From positions 1 to 32,588 of the IMG/VR virus record IMGVR_UViG_3300021185_000469: 32,588 bases of DNA, one strand, 5' to 3'. Positions 1 to 6,888 of the stretch are shown piece after piece; positions within the stretch are counted from its first letter, which is position 1, and each line of letters opens with the position of its first letter. Under the pieces are notes generated by a model. It was not told the DNA's origin. It saw only the letters and a list, made by a program, of their open reading frames with translations, and did not search any database. The position numbers were made by a program, and so were the translations under genes. Origin of the DNA: a virus.

Positions 1-449
1 ACATTTGAGTAAGTGAAAGTAGTATCTGCCGACATAGTTTTAGTAAACACTTGTGCAGCACTAAAATCTAATGCTGTTGTTACTGCTGAACTTGTTGTAA
101 ATTCCGCTCCTAGTTTATCAAAATCTATTACATCATTTGCAATAGTTAAAGCGGTAGCTCCAGTCACATCTCCTGTGTGAGTTGCATTTGTTACTTTTGC
201 GGTATTTGCTGTTACGCTTGTATTTGCTGATACCTTTGCTTCTGTATAATACTCGTTAGTAGTACCTTCTGCAATATCATCTGAATCTAATACTACTGTT
301 CCTGTTGCACCATTTACCGAATTAACATCACCTGCATCATCACTATACAATTCCGTAAAATTGTCGTTGATCTTATCAAATGCTGTTCTTAACGGATCAC
401 CTGTTCCATCGTTTGCTGCACTCCCAATTCCTATTACTTGTTTAGCCAT
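1..449 (-). CDS. Tail fibre/adhesin N-terminal part (3' end cut by window edge)
   Basis: This frame is open from the ATG at 449-447 to the left edge, giving 149 visible codons with no stop. The N-terminus (MAKQVIGIGSAANDGTGDPL, then RTAFDKINDNFTELY) is the widespread phage module in which a GTGDPLRxAFxKINxNFxELY motif starts fibre, collar or other surface proteins. A beta-rich, Thr/Ala-rich segment follows, ending near an ADTTFTYSN motif typical of fibre stalks. It is the last gene of the late operon, 16 bp after the 34-aa gene. The virion-anchoring role is inferred from family knowledge. The receptor-binding end is outside the window; it may be the partial adhesin at the right edge if the genome is circular. 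Confidence 0.8.
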   Translation of the reverse strand, partial: MAKQVIGIGSAANDGTGDPLRTAFDKINDNFTELYSDDAGDVNSVNGATGTVVLDSDDIAEGTTNEYYTEAKVSANTSVTANTAKVTNATHTGDVTGATALTIANDVIDFDKLGAEFTTSSAVTTALDFSAAQVFTKTMSADTTFTYSN

Positions 450-465
450 CTCTTATTGTTATTGA

Positions 466-570
466 TTATAGACAGGGAGGTTTAGAATTTATGTTTATAG
501 TAGACTGATTAGAGTTATTACCCCACCAGCTACCACAATACGAAACCGCCCAATTTATTGTATTTGCCAT
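466..570 (-). CDS. Small hypothetical protein, 34 aa
   Basis: A 34-residue frame starting MANTINWAVSYCGSWWGNNS and ending KPPCL. Its ATG (570-568) overlaps the TAA of the preceding gene (572-570) in a TAATG junction, which supports translational coupling. The Trp-rich W/G-W-W-G pattern resembles the next upstream small protein (WGKIYETTHFG, GWGDIY). The two may be sister virion-associated peptides beside the fibre gene. The function is unknown. The length is so short that coding is supported only by the junction and position. Confidence 0.5.
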   Translation of the reverse strand: MANTINWAVSYCGSWWGNNSNQSTININSKPPCL

Positions 571-743
571 TATTCACTGTAAAAATTACTCGCTAGATAG
601 TTGATAGTATCGGCAAATATATTTGTCGTACTAGCTAAAGACCTAGCAGAGGTAGTTACGATATTTTGATAAATATCTCCCCAACCTATACTGTTATTTA
701 TTTCTCCGAAATGTGTTGTTTCGTATATCTTTCCCCAACTCAT
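570..743 (-). CDS. Small WGxIY-motif protein, 57 aa
   Basis: The protein starts MSWGKIYETTHFGEINNSIG and repeats the idea as GWGDIYQNIVTT, so a WGxIY motif occurs twice in the first 27 residues. Short proteins of this look are often found next to connector or fibre genes in flavophages. A minor virion role is therefore an inference, not a demonstrated function. The stop overlaps the next start as TAATG. The start overlaps the tail of the 43-aa gene by 50 bp in another frame, so either that gene or this start could be revised. Confidence 0.55.
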   Translation of the reverse strand: MSWGKIYETTHFGEINNSIGWGDIYQNIVTTSARSLASTTNIFADTINYLASNFYSE

Positions 744-825
744 CGTCGTTCTTTATTAAATAACTATTTAATTTAATTTCGTTCTCTTTCTTAGGCTTAT
801 AGCCTATTCTTTTCTTTTTCGCCAT
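694..825 (-). CDS. Small basic protein, 43 aa
   Basis: A lysine-rich frame (MAKKKRIGYKPKKENEIKLN, ending FRRNK) whose ATG overlaps the TAA of the connector gene at 827-825 (TAATG). That junction is the main argument that it is translated. The C-terminal 50 bp overlap the start of the WGxIY gene in a different frame. There is no recognisable domain. A nucleic-acid- or capsid-binding peptide is possible from its charge, but this is speculation. It could also be a chance frame, since it is short and AT-rich. Confidence 0.45.
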   Translation of the reverse strand: MAKKKRIGYKPKKENEIKLNSYLIKNDDELGKDIRNNTFRRNK

Positions 826-1322
826 TATAAAACCCAACCTGTGAAATTAACATCCTTCTCAGGATACATACCATCATTTTGATTTGATATGTATTCAGGG
901 TATAGATTACTGTTATAATTCATATGGTCCATAAATCTTTGAGTATAAAACTCAGCAGTTTCTGTAGCGTGACTAGCCAGAGAATTTATCTCAGATTGAT
1001 CTACAGAGGTGGCGTTCTCTGAATTATGCTTATATATACCACCATTAGATATCTGATAAGCTGCATAAGGAATAAATGCAGCTTGAGTATACCAAATAAG
1101 CATTGGCTTTATATAATCGTCTACTAATGTTTTATAGTCACCTGTTAAAGTGTCTCCTATAATATCAGCCTGTAGTTTGTTATATAGTTTTGTGCCTAGA
1201 TATGTCTGTATCTCTGTATCTTGAGCCACTTCAATAAACTGAATTATCTTGTCAGCATCAAGGTTTCCATCAAATATAGATTTCCTTTTTAATTCCTTTA
1301 ATGTTATAAATAATGCCTTCAT
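825..1322 (-). CDS. Probable head-tail connector / head completion protein
   Basis: A 165-aa, mostly helical protein starting MKALFITLKELKRKSIFDGN, with an EIQTYLGTKLYNKLQ segment near residues 37-51 and a YIKPMLIWYTQAAFIPYAAY helix near 70-89. The length, the start pattern and the place directly after the portal match the head-completion (DUF6712-like) connectors seen in Bacteroidota phages. In that role it would extend the portal and receive the tail. The assignment rests on remembered family look and on synteny, not on a catalytic motif. It starts 5 bp after the portal stop, so the two are co-transcribed. Confidence 0.6.
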   Translation of the reverse strand: MKALFITLKELKRKSIFDGNLDADKIIQFIEVAQDTEIQTYLGTKLYNKLQADIIGDTLTGDYKTLVDDYIKPMLIWYTQAAFIPYAAYQISNGGIYKHNSENATSVDQSEINSLASHATETAEFYTQRFMDHMNYNSNLYPEYISNQNDGMYPEKDVNFTGWVL

Positions 1323-1327
1323 AGTAA

Positions 1328-2611
1328 CTATTCTTCTTTGTTTTCAGTTGGTTGAATTACCTCAACATCTACCTCTATATCTTCTATTTCTAAATCTTCT
1401 ACCTTATCTGAAGATAGTTTTTCACCAGTTTCTTCCTCTCTCTTAACCTTAGTAGATATGTTTTCTAGTTCTGTAAACTCTATCGGTTGTAAAGTGGTAA
1501 AGTATAGATCAAGAAATATTCCATTAAATGACAAAAGCTCCTTAAATGCATCAATAAGTAATGTCTGGAACGGTCTGATAACAATATTATCCATAAGAAT
1601 AGATGCTGTTCTAAGTTCTTCAGCATTATTACCAAAGCCTGTGTTATCCTTTATACCTAACAATATAGGTGATACAACACCGTGACCAATCATAATCTTT
1701 TCTCTACTCTCTTTAGCTAGGAAGTCGTATTGAGCGTGAGCATCAGGAAGATGTATAGGCTCTATATTGGCCTGTGTCTCTGTGCTTTCGTTGAAAGCTA
1801 ATATAAACCTACCAGCATTAGAAGACCCACTGAATTTATCATATATCTTTCTTTCAATAAGTTCTTGTATCTCATCTGTAGGTATACCATTATTGAAGTT
1901 TAATAATAAAGAAGGTTGCAATCCATTCTTTATATTATTGATATGATAGTTAGATACCTCTTCTTCTAGAGAACAATATTGTAAACACCCTTGATAGTCT
2001 ACAGGGCTATAGTAATAAAACCCTGCTCTATATGGTTTAATACAATAAATTTCTATTTTTTCACTTTTACTACCATTTCTAAATGATGGTATTTTCTTTG
2101 GCTTATCACTTGGCTTTATATTTACCCAATCAGGATGATAATAGTAAGCCTGCACTTTTCCATCTTTTGCCTTTTCCGCTCTTAATGTTTCTGTTGGGAA
2201 GTGATGTAGTCCTGTTATTTCTTTCTTACCTGCTTTGTAAACAACCTGAATTGTAGCTTGACCAAGCATCTTAATGTCATTAACTATCCTTTTTATATCT
2301 GTAGGCTTCAACAAAGCCTGCATCTTACCAAACATCTCAGGTTTATCCGTAGAATCTGTTGCATTCAAGCCTCTACCATAAATCATATCAACGATACCAT
2401 TGATACACCTAGAGTTTGTGGGACTTCCTAGATATCTTTCAATAAGCTCATAAAAGTAGTTATTGTCATCTCCATATTCAACCCATTCTTTTCTAGTATT
2501 CTCTTTTACCTTGGGTATTTCATAACCAGACAGGTTAATAACCCTCATATTAGGGTCTATATTTCTAGGCCTTTGGATATTTCTATTCGCTTTTATACTT
2601 TTTCGACTCAT
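1328..2611 (-). CDS. Phage portal protein
   Basis: A 427-aa protein of normal portal length. The N-terminal part has an EYGDDNNYFYELIERYLGSP segment (about 46-65) and SRCINGIVDMIYGRGL (about 68-83), typical of portals that begin with a clip/wing region. The middle has a conserved HLPDAHAQYDFLAKESREKI stretch followed by VVSPILLGIKDNTGFGNNAE (about 310-330), the usual portal stem pattern. The C-terminus is acidic and probably disordered. Twelve copies should form the DNA-entry vertex, bind the terminase and meet the connector encoded next. The start overlaps the stop of the 118-aa gene as ATGA. The gene lies after the capsid and tail genes, which is unusual. Confidence 0.88.
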   Translation of the reverse strand: MSRKSIKANRNIQRPRNIDPNMRVINLSGYEIPKVKENTRKEWVEYGDDNNYFYELIERYLGSPTNSRCINGIVDMIYGRGLNATDSTDKPEMFGKMQALLKPTDIKRIVNDIKMLGQATIQVVYKAGKKEITGLHHFPTETLRAEKAKDGKVQAYYYHPDWVNIKPSDKPKKIPSFRNGSKSEKIEIYCIKPYRAGFYYYSPVDYQGCLQYCSLEEEVSNYHINNIKNGLQPSLLLNFNNGIPTDEIQELIERKIYDKFSGSSNAGRFILAFNESTETQANIEPIHLPDAHAQYDFLAKESREKIMIGHGVVSPILLGIKDNTGFGNNAEELRTASILMDNIVIRPFQTLLIDAFKELLSFNGIFLDLYFTTLQPIEFTELENISTKVKREEETGEKLSSDKVEDLEIEDIEVDVEVIQPTENKEE

Positions 2612-2964
2612 ATTATCATATATTGTTTCTCATCAGTTTCAGCATCATAATTATTATACTGACCGGTATTTAATGTGTGAGATACTGTAGTATCTGTTTT
2701 AGACGTAACGTAAACCTTATCTCTGTAAAGTAATGTTGAATCCTGCTTCACTTCTATAGAATAAACCGAATCATCAGATAGTATACTAAAAGTACAAGGG
2801 ATATCTAAGAAATTGCCATTAACTGTTGAGGTTAAGTCGGTTAGTGTCTCATTCTTTTTTGTGCCATCTTCAACAATCTTTAATGTTAAATCACTAGCAG
2901 CGGTATATGACCTAGGTATTATACTTAGTGTTTGTGAATTTGTGTTTGGCAAAAGTCTTATCAT
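2608..2964 (-). CDS. Hypothetical beta-rich protein, 118 aa
   Basis: A 118-aa protein rich in short alternating hydrophobic/polar stretches (DLTLKIVEDGTKKNETLTDL; YSIEVKQDSTLLYRDKVYVT) that suggest a small beta sandwich, with YNNYDAETDEKQYMII at the end. It lies between the tube-like gene, separated by a terminator, and the portal, overlapped by 4 bp. A minor head or neck structural role is likely from context only. No named domain is recognised, and no signal peptide or membrane segment is visible. Confidence 0.65.
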   Translation of the reverse strand: MIRLLPNTNSQTLSIIPRSYTAASDLTLKIVEDGTKKNETLTDLTSTVNGNFLDIPCTFSILSDDSVYSIEVKQDSTLLYRDKVYVTSKTDTTVSHTLNTGQYNNYDAETDEKQYMII

Positions 2965-2996
2965 ATAAGTATAACTAAATACTTTTGATTTTGTTC

Positions 2997-3025
2997 AAAA
3001 AAAAAGGGTGACCATAAAGCCACCC
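2997..3025 (-). terminator. Intrinsic terminator after the tail-tube-like gene
   Basis: On the minus strand GGGTG and CACCC arms (3025-3021 and 3010-3006) enclose a 10-nt loop and are followed by nine T. It sits 27 bp past the tube-like gene stop and before the 118-aa gene. It could reduce, but need not stop, readthrough into the portal. Confidence 0.75.
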
Positions 3026-3051
3026 CATCTTCTTATCAAAATGAACTCTTA

Positions 3052-3612
3052 TTAGTTTGTACCTTCTGTAATTGTAGCAGTAGCTGAAGCCATTCCTGCG
3101 AAAGGACTACCATCAGTTGGTGCATCTACAAAGTTTGCAGGTCTTCTCTCCATACCTGTGAAGGTAAGGCTATATCCACTTAAATCACCCATTGATGCTC
3201 CTGTAGCAATTGTACCTCCAGATAATTCAGCACCGTGTTCCGTACCCATCAAGAATACATTTCCATTATAGTCTTCCACAGCAATATGTGGTCTACCATA
3301 AGATAGCAACTTCAATTCTTTGTGGTCCTCTTTACTTAGTTGTTTTAATGTAACATTTAAAGATTGTTCAAAGAATGTAGTTCCATTTTCTAGGTTTGCA
3401 GTAATCGTTTGCTCGAAGTTACTATTCCCTTTTAATTCATATTTGTAGGCAGTAAAAGTGCCCGAAAGGTCAGTTATTTGGTAATCCTCATTTGCTGTAT
3501 CAGCATATGAAATAGTACCTAAATCACCGAAATCAGTGAAGTAGATAGCTTTTAGACCACCAACCTGATCTTTACAGCCTTCTTTACGCCCTCTAGTTAA
3601 ATCACAAGCCAT
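3052..3612 (-). CDS. Probable major tail tube protein
   Basis: A 186-aa beta-rich protein. The N-terminus MACDLTRGRKEGCKDQVGGL and the C-terminal GDLSGYSLTFTGMERRPANF are typical of an abundant flavophage structural protein. The closing SGYxLTFxGxExxPAxF pattern resembles tail-tube monomers, hence the call. An alternative is a capsid-associated protein. The ATG at 3612 was chosen over the upstream ATG at 3645 because the intervening sequence is the capsid-gene terminator hairpin. The gene is bracketed by two terminators, as expected for a high-dosage structural gene. Confidence 0.55.
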   Translation of the reverse strand: MACDLTRGRKEGCKDQVGGLKAIYFTDFGDLGTISYADTANEDYQITDLSGTFTAYKYELKGNSNFEQTITANLENGTTFFEQSLNVTLKQLSKEDHKELKLLSYGRPHIAVEDYNGNVFLMGTEHGAELSGGTIATGASMGDLSGYSLTFTGMERRPANFVDAPTDGSPFAGMASATATITEGTN

Positions 3613-3625
3613 ATTTTTTAGTATT

Positions 3626-3664
3626 AAAAAAGGGTGAGTAGGCACTTTGGCTTACCCACCCTTT
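3626..3664 (-). terminator. Intrinsic terminator after the major capsid gene
   Basis: The minus strand reads AAAGGGTGGGTAAGCC, loop, then TACTCACCCTTTTTT, an imperfect but long stem with six T. It lies 20 bp past the capsid stop codon. It also decides the start of the next gene, because the longer frame would read through the hairpin. Confidence 0.78.
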
Positions 3665-3683
3665 ATAGTTATTTAATTATTTA

Positions 3684-4637
3684 TTAGTTCGCAGCGTTTG
3701 TAATACCGTATGTTACAATATCTTCAACGACACCATACTGTACACCTGCTGTAAATCTCATTACAACTCTCACGTTTTGAGAACCGTCTAAGTCAGCCAT
3801 ATCAATAACTTTTACTTCGTTATGATCAGAAATCAATCCTGTACCGAAGAATAAGTTAGATTTTTCTGCTGCCATAGCTGTGTTGTCAGCTAGTCCGTTT
3901 GCAACAAATAGTTTAACTCCGTCAAAAGATAAACTTCCGTTGTTCCACCACTGAGTTCCCATAGCGTTTGTACCTGCTGCACCTAATCCTGCTGCACCAA
4001 ATCCACCTAAAGCTCTTACGTAAGCTCTTGCGATATTCTGAGATACATACACATTAAGGTCTTCGCTTCCATAAAGAGAAGAAGGAATAGCGTCTACAAT
4101 TTTACCAAGCTCTGTGATTACGTTTGAAGACGTTACAGTTGCTCCTGCAACTTCTTGCGCTGTTGGCAATCCTGCATCTGCTGCTACGATAGTAGAAAGA
4201 CCATCAAATTGTCCGTTTGTTGCTGTATCACCTGCCCAGATAGACTGCTCAGTTCTTTGTGCTACTTTAGCAGCAACGTGTCCGATTAAGAAATCAGCAA
4301 AACTAGGAGGTAAGCTATCGAATGCAGAGTATCCCATTTGAATAGCTTCCCAGTCTGAATGGAAATCTTTCTTACACAATTGTAAGTTTACTTGTTGCTC
4401 TTCTGGAGTTAAAATTCTCTCAGTAAGAGTGATTGTAGAAGTTGCGTCAAAGTCACAAGTTGCATCTTTAACTAAATCGTTAGTAGATACTTTCTTGATT
4501 ACTTCTTTTAACTTTACATTAGGTTTAACGGTAATACCACCGCTAGAGATAGTAGAACCTTCTAACAATGCAGCAGAAATGTACTTTCCAGCAAATTCAC
4601 CTGCATAAGTAGTAGAGATTGAAGTTGTAGTTGCCAT
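3684..4637 (-). CDS. Major capsid protein
   Basis: A 317-aa protein with HK97-fold capsid features. It has a flexible Thr/Ser-rich N-arm (MATTTSISTTYAGEFAGKYI), a mid-protein helix (about 115-140, SFADFLIGHVAAKVAQRTEQ), and a Gly/Ala-rich region followed by beta strands ending VVMRFTAGVQYGVVEDIVTY. It lies downstream of an acidic scaffold-like gene and a maturation protease, the usual head-assembly neighbours. It carries its own terminator. A few hundred copies should form the icosahedral shell. No linker domain is evident between arm and core. The call is confident from composition and neighbours together. Confidence 0.87.
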   Translation of the reverse strand: MATTTSISTTYAGEFAGKYISAALLEGSTISSGGITVKPNVKLKEVIKKVSTNDLVKDATCDFDATSTITLTERILTPEEQQVNLQLCKKDFHSDWEAIQMGYSAFDSLPPSFADFLIGHVAAKVAQRTEQSIWAGDTATNGQFDGLSTIVAADAGLPTAQEVAGATVTSSNVITELGKIVDAIPSSLYGSEDLNVYVSQNIARAYVRALGGFGAAGLGAAGTNAMGTQWWNNGSLSFDGVKLFVANGLADNTAMAAEKSNLFFGTGLISDHNEVKVIDMADLDGSQNVRVVMRFTAGVQYGVVEDIVTYGITNAAN

Positions 4638-4660
4638 AATTTAAATTTGATTTTTGTGTT

Positions 4661-5113
4661 TTATTTACTAATTCTTTGAAGAACACGATCTAAAGTAGTC
4701 GTAGCTCTATTTTGTGCGTAAAGGTTTAATGGAGCATTCTCTGATACATTCTCAGGAGAGTGCATTAAAGGTTGTTCAGGAGCTTCGTCAGCAGAAAGTT
4801 CTTGAGGAACATCTACTTTCGATTCTTCTTTAGCCTCTAATTGACCCATCATCTTTTCAACTAAAGCTCTAACTTCCGCTAGTTCTTCTTTTGTTGCGTA
4901 AGACATTTCAGCAGGTTCTTCTGCTAAATCATCTTCAGAAACCTCACCTTCGGGAGTTTCCTCTAATTGTACTTCTTCTTGTACTTCCTCTTTAACTTCT
5001 GGAGTAGATTCTTCAAGTTGTACTTCTTCTTGTATTGTATCTTGAGTTTCCACATCTTCTGTTGAAGATAAAAGCACTTCTTTCAGTTTTGAAACGATTT
5101 CACTTGCTTTCAT
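4661..5113 (-). CDS. Probable capsid scaffolding protein
   Basis: A 150-aa, very acidic, low-complexity protein (repeated EEVQLEE around residues 28-55), with a predicted coiled coil near 75-95 (YATKEELAEVRALVEKMMGQ) and a small polar C-terminus ending LDRVLQRISK. An acidic helical protein directly before the major capsid gene is the standard picture of a scaffold that fills the procapsid and is removed by the protease encoded upstream. The basic C-terminal helix would be the capsid-binding end by analogy. It could also be a fused delta domain, but the separate frame argues against that. Confidence 0.75.
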   Translation of the reverse strand: MKASEIVSKLKEVLLSSTEDVETQDTIQEEVQLEESTPEVKEEVQEEVQLEETPEGEVSEDDLAEEPAEMSYATKEELAEVRALVEKMMGQLEAKEESKVDVPQELSADEAPEQPLMHSPENVSENAPLNLYAQNRATTTLDRVLQRISK

Positions 5114-5164
5114 AAAATTTAATATTTATAAATATTACTGACTAACCCTCAAAGTGTTGCATTT

Positions 5165-5620
5165 TTAGGCTTTTTTCTGAACAATAAACCATTCTATACC
5201 ATCACTCCAGACGGCTATACCTTCATAGGCTTTATTTATTTCATATGAGGATGTAGCACCATCCAGATTCTGGCCACTAGCAGGAGTTATATCAACCCTT
5301 GTACTAGCAGAAAATGTACTATCTGTTATAAATCTTAATACCCTATTTGTTGAGTTAGATGAGGTTGCATCTGGTAATGTGTATGTTGCAGTTCCTGAAG
5401 CGCCATCCCAAGTTAATTTTATCATCATAGCGTTTTCGTATGTAGAAGAATCTAAATCAACAACCTCATCTGCTGAAGCTGTTTTAGCTACAGTTATAAT
5501 ATGATTTGTTATGTCGTTTATAGTGGCCTTCTTTGTCGTACTACTTTGTACTAAAGGGATTTGCTCTGTACCTGTAAGTGTAGTAGCGTCTGTTAGTTCT
5601 GATATTTTATGATCTGCCAT
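5165..5620 (-). CDS. Virion surface/decoration-type protein with KISELT motif
   Basis: A 151-aa beta-rich protein that starts MADHKISELTDATTLTGTEQ and continues IPLVQSSTTKKATINDI. This ISELxxAxxLTGxExxPxVQxxxTKKxT motif is very common at the N-terminus of phage fibres and decoration proteins. Here the protein is short and ends after a single beta domain (VLRFITDSTFSAS to EWFIVQKKA). The position between protease and scaffold suggests a head decoration or stabilising protein rather than a tail fibre. That assignment is inferred from context. Confidence 0.5.
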   Translation of the reverse strand: MADHKISELTDATTLTGTEQIPLVQSSTTKKATINDITNHIITVAKTASADEVVDLDSSTYENAMMIKLTWDGASGTATYTLPDATSSNSTNRVLRFITDSTFSASTRVDITPASGQNLDGATSSYEINKAYEGIAVWSDGIEWFIVQKKA

Positions 5621-5835
5621 TATTGATATAATTTATGTGTGTTTTCTTGCATTAACTTTTTCCCGTCTTCAGTGTATAGGTGAAACAAATATCTAGTAAC
5701 ACTACCCACACCTTGACCTCTTAATGTGCCGTTGCAACATTTTCTTGAGTATGTTCTTCCATCCTTACAAAGACATCCTCTCTTGCTGCTTTTAGGAGAA
5801 GAATAGCTTGGAGTTTCTTTCATCTTATTTATCAT
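5620..5835 (-). CDS. Small cysteine-motif virion-region protein, 71 aa
   Basis: The protein has a compact cysteine cluster: SKRGCLCKDGRTYSRKCCNG (CxC then CC), followed by RGQGVGSVTR. This arrangement is recurrent in small proteins of flavobacterial phages and prophages located near head genes; the function is unknown. Four cysteines could bind one zinc. The start at 5835 overlaps the protease stop as ATGA. The internal ATG at 5823 (MKETPSYSS) is an equally good start and may match homologues better. The stop overlaps the start of the next gene by 1 bp. Confidence 0.65.
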   Translation of the reverse strand: MINKMKETPSYSSPKSSKRGCLCKDGRTYSRKCCNGTLRGQGVGSVTRYLFHLYTEDGKKLMQENTHKLYQ

Positions 5836-6851
5836 TTTTTAGGTACGCAATTAGGTACTTTTCTACCGTTCTTATTCTTAAACCCAACCATCTCATAACC
5901 TTCTTGGCAAGGGTTCACATCCTCTAGTTTCTCTAATCCTTTTAATTTAGATTCAGTCCAGTTTAACATACTTTTGCCTCCCCAAAGAAGATAACTTATA
6001 GTCCCACAAGCCTCAGGCTTACTAGGGTTATAGTATTCAGCAGCTCTACTTAAATAAGAGTATATTCTCTTTAAGGTAGATACTGTAAACTTCTCTTTTC
6101 TCTCTAGCTGTCTAGCTCTAACCTTGCCAACCTGGGTAGCGCACTTATTGCCTAATTCTTTATTTCTTTTTATCCCTAGCTTAGCATTATTAGATGCAGA
6201 TTCAGGATAACCTCCATAAGATTCTAATTCAACCTCTTCAGATAGGCTTTCTAAGGCCTCTAGGAGTTCATATTCAGCGTTTAATTCTTCTAGACACTCA
6301 GAACACATCTGTTCAGGTAAAGACTCCTTAGGTCCATCCATTTTATCCGCAAAGTAACCCTCTATAGAGAAACCTTTTACTTCACCCGCTTTTACCTGAT
6401 CCCAAATATCATCATTATTGACCTTTACAGATACCATCCAAGTGCCAATAGGTAGATTAAAGTCATACTTTCTTGATTTATCCTTGTCTTCATCCTCTAT
6501 AATCCAAGATTCGACCACAGACATACCCTCTAGCTCTACTTGATGTTCTAAAGTACTGTTGTTTTGATTACCCTTCATTAAAAACAATTCTGAAGCTCTT
6601 CTAACGGTATCTTCAGAGAAGAAGATGTAATATTCCTCTTCTCCACTGTTTCTATATATCTTTTTATTGGGAATTAGGGCTGCACCCATCAAAATCCTCT
6701 TCTCTTTATCTACTTCGGCAAGTTTAACCTCTTTATGCTCCTTTAAAGCAACGAAATCCTCTTCGATAGCAGGGTTTTCAACGACAGAGATAGCTTCTAT
6801 CCCACTAAATTCGTTTTCCTCGTCTATAATAAGTTCTATAATACGTTCCAT
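5832..6851 (-). CDS. XkdF-like prohead protease with extra C-terminal domains
   Basis: A 339-aa protein. Residues about 50-168 fit the phage serine protease XkdF family: RILMGAALIPNKKIYR, YYIFFSEDTVRRASELFL, a likely catalytic His103 in NSTLEHQVELEG, and a likely catalytic Ser162 in VKGFSIEGYF. A Cys/Glu-rich linker leads to a second domain (about 222-310, NAKLGIKRNKELGNKCATQV ... CGTISYLLWGGKSMLNW) known from many phage head genes but of unknown role. The last 27 residues form a CxxGYExVGFKxKNGRKVPNCVP tail motif. It probably trims the scaffold and capsid arm during maturation. It begins the head-gene block and lies upstream of the scaffold and capsid genes. Confidence 0.8.
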   Translation of the reverse strand: MERIIELIIDEENEFSGIEAISVVENPAIEEDFVALKEHKEVKLAEVDKEKRILMGAALIPNKKIYRNSGEEEYYIFFSEDTVRRASELFLMKGNQNNSTLEHQVELEGMSVVESWIIEDEDKDKSRKYDFNLPIGTWMVSVKVNNDDIWDQVKAGEVKGFSIEGYFADKMDGPKESLPEQMCSECLEELNAEYELLEALESLSEEVELESYGGYPESASNNAKLGIKRNKELGNKCATQVGKVRARQLERKEKFTVSTLKRIYSYLSRAAEYYNPSKPEACGTISYLLWGGKSMLNWTESKLKGLEKLEDVNPCQEGYEMVGFKNKNGRKVPNCVPKK

Positions 6852-6888
6852 ATATAATTAACTATTTTGATTCTATTCGTTTTATATC

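Noticed and set aside
3613-3645. Longer start for the tube-like gene (MPTHPFLILKN)
   Set aside because: The extra codons read through the capsid terminator hairpin.
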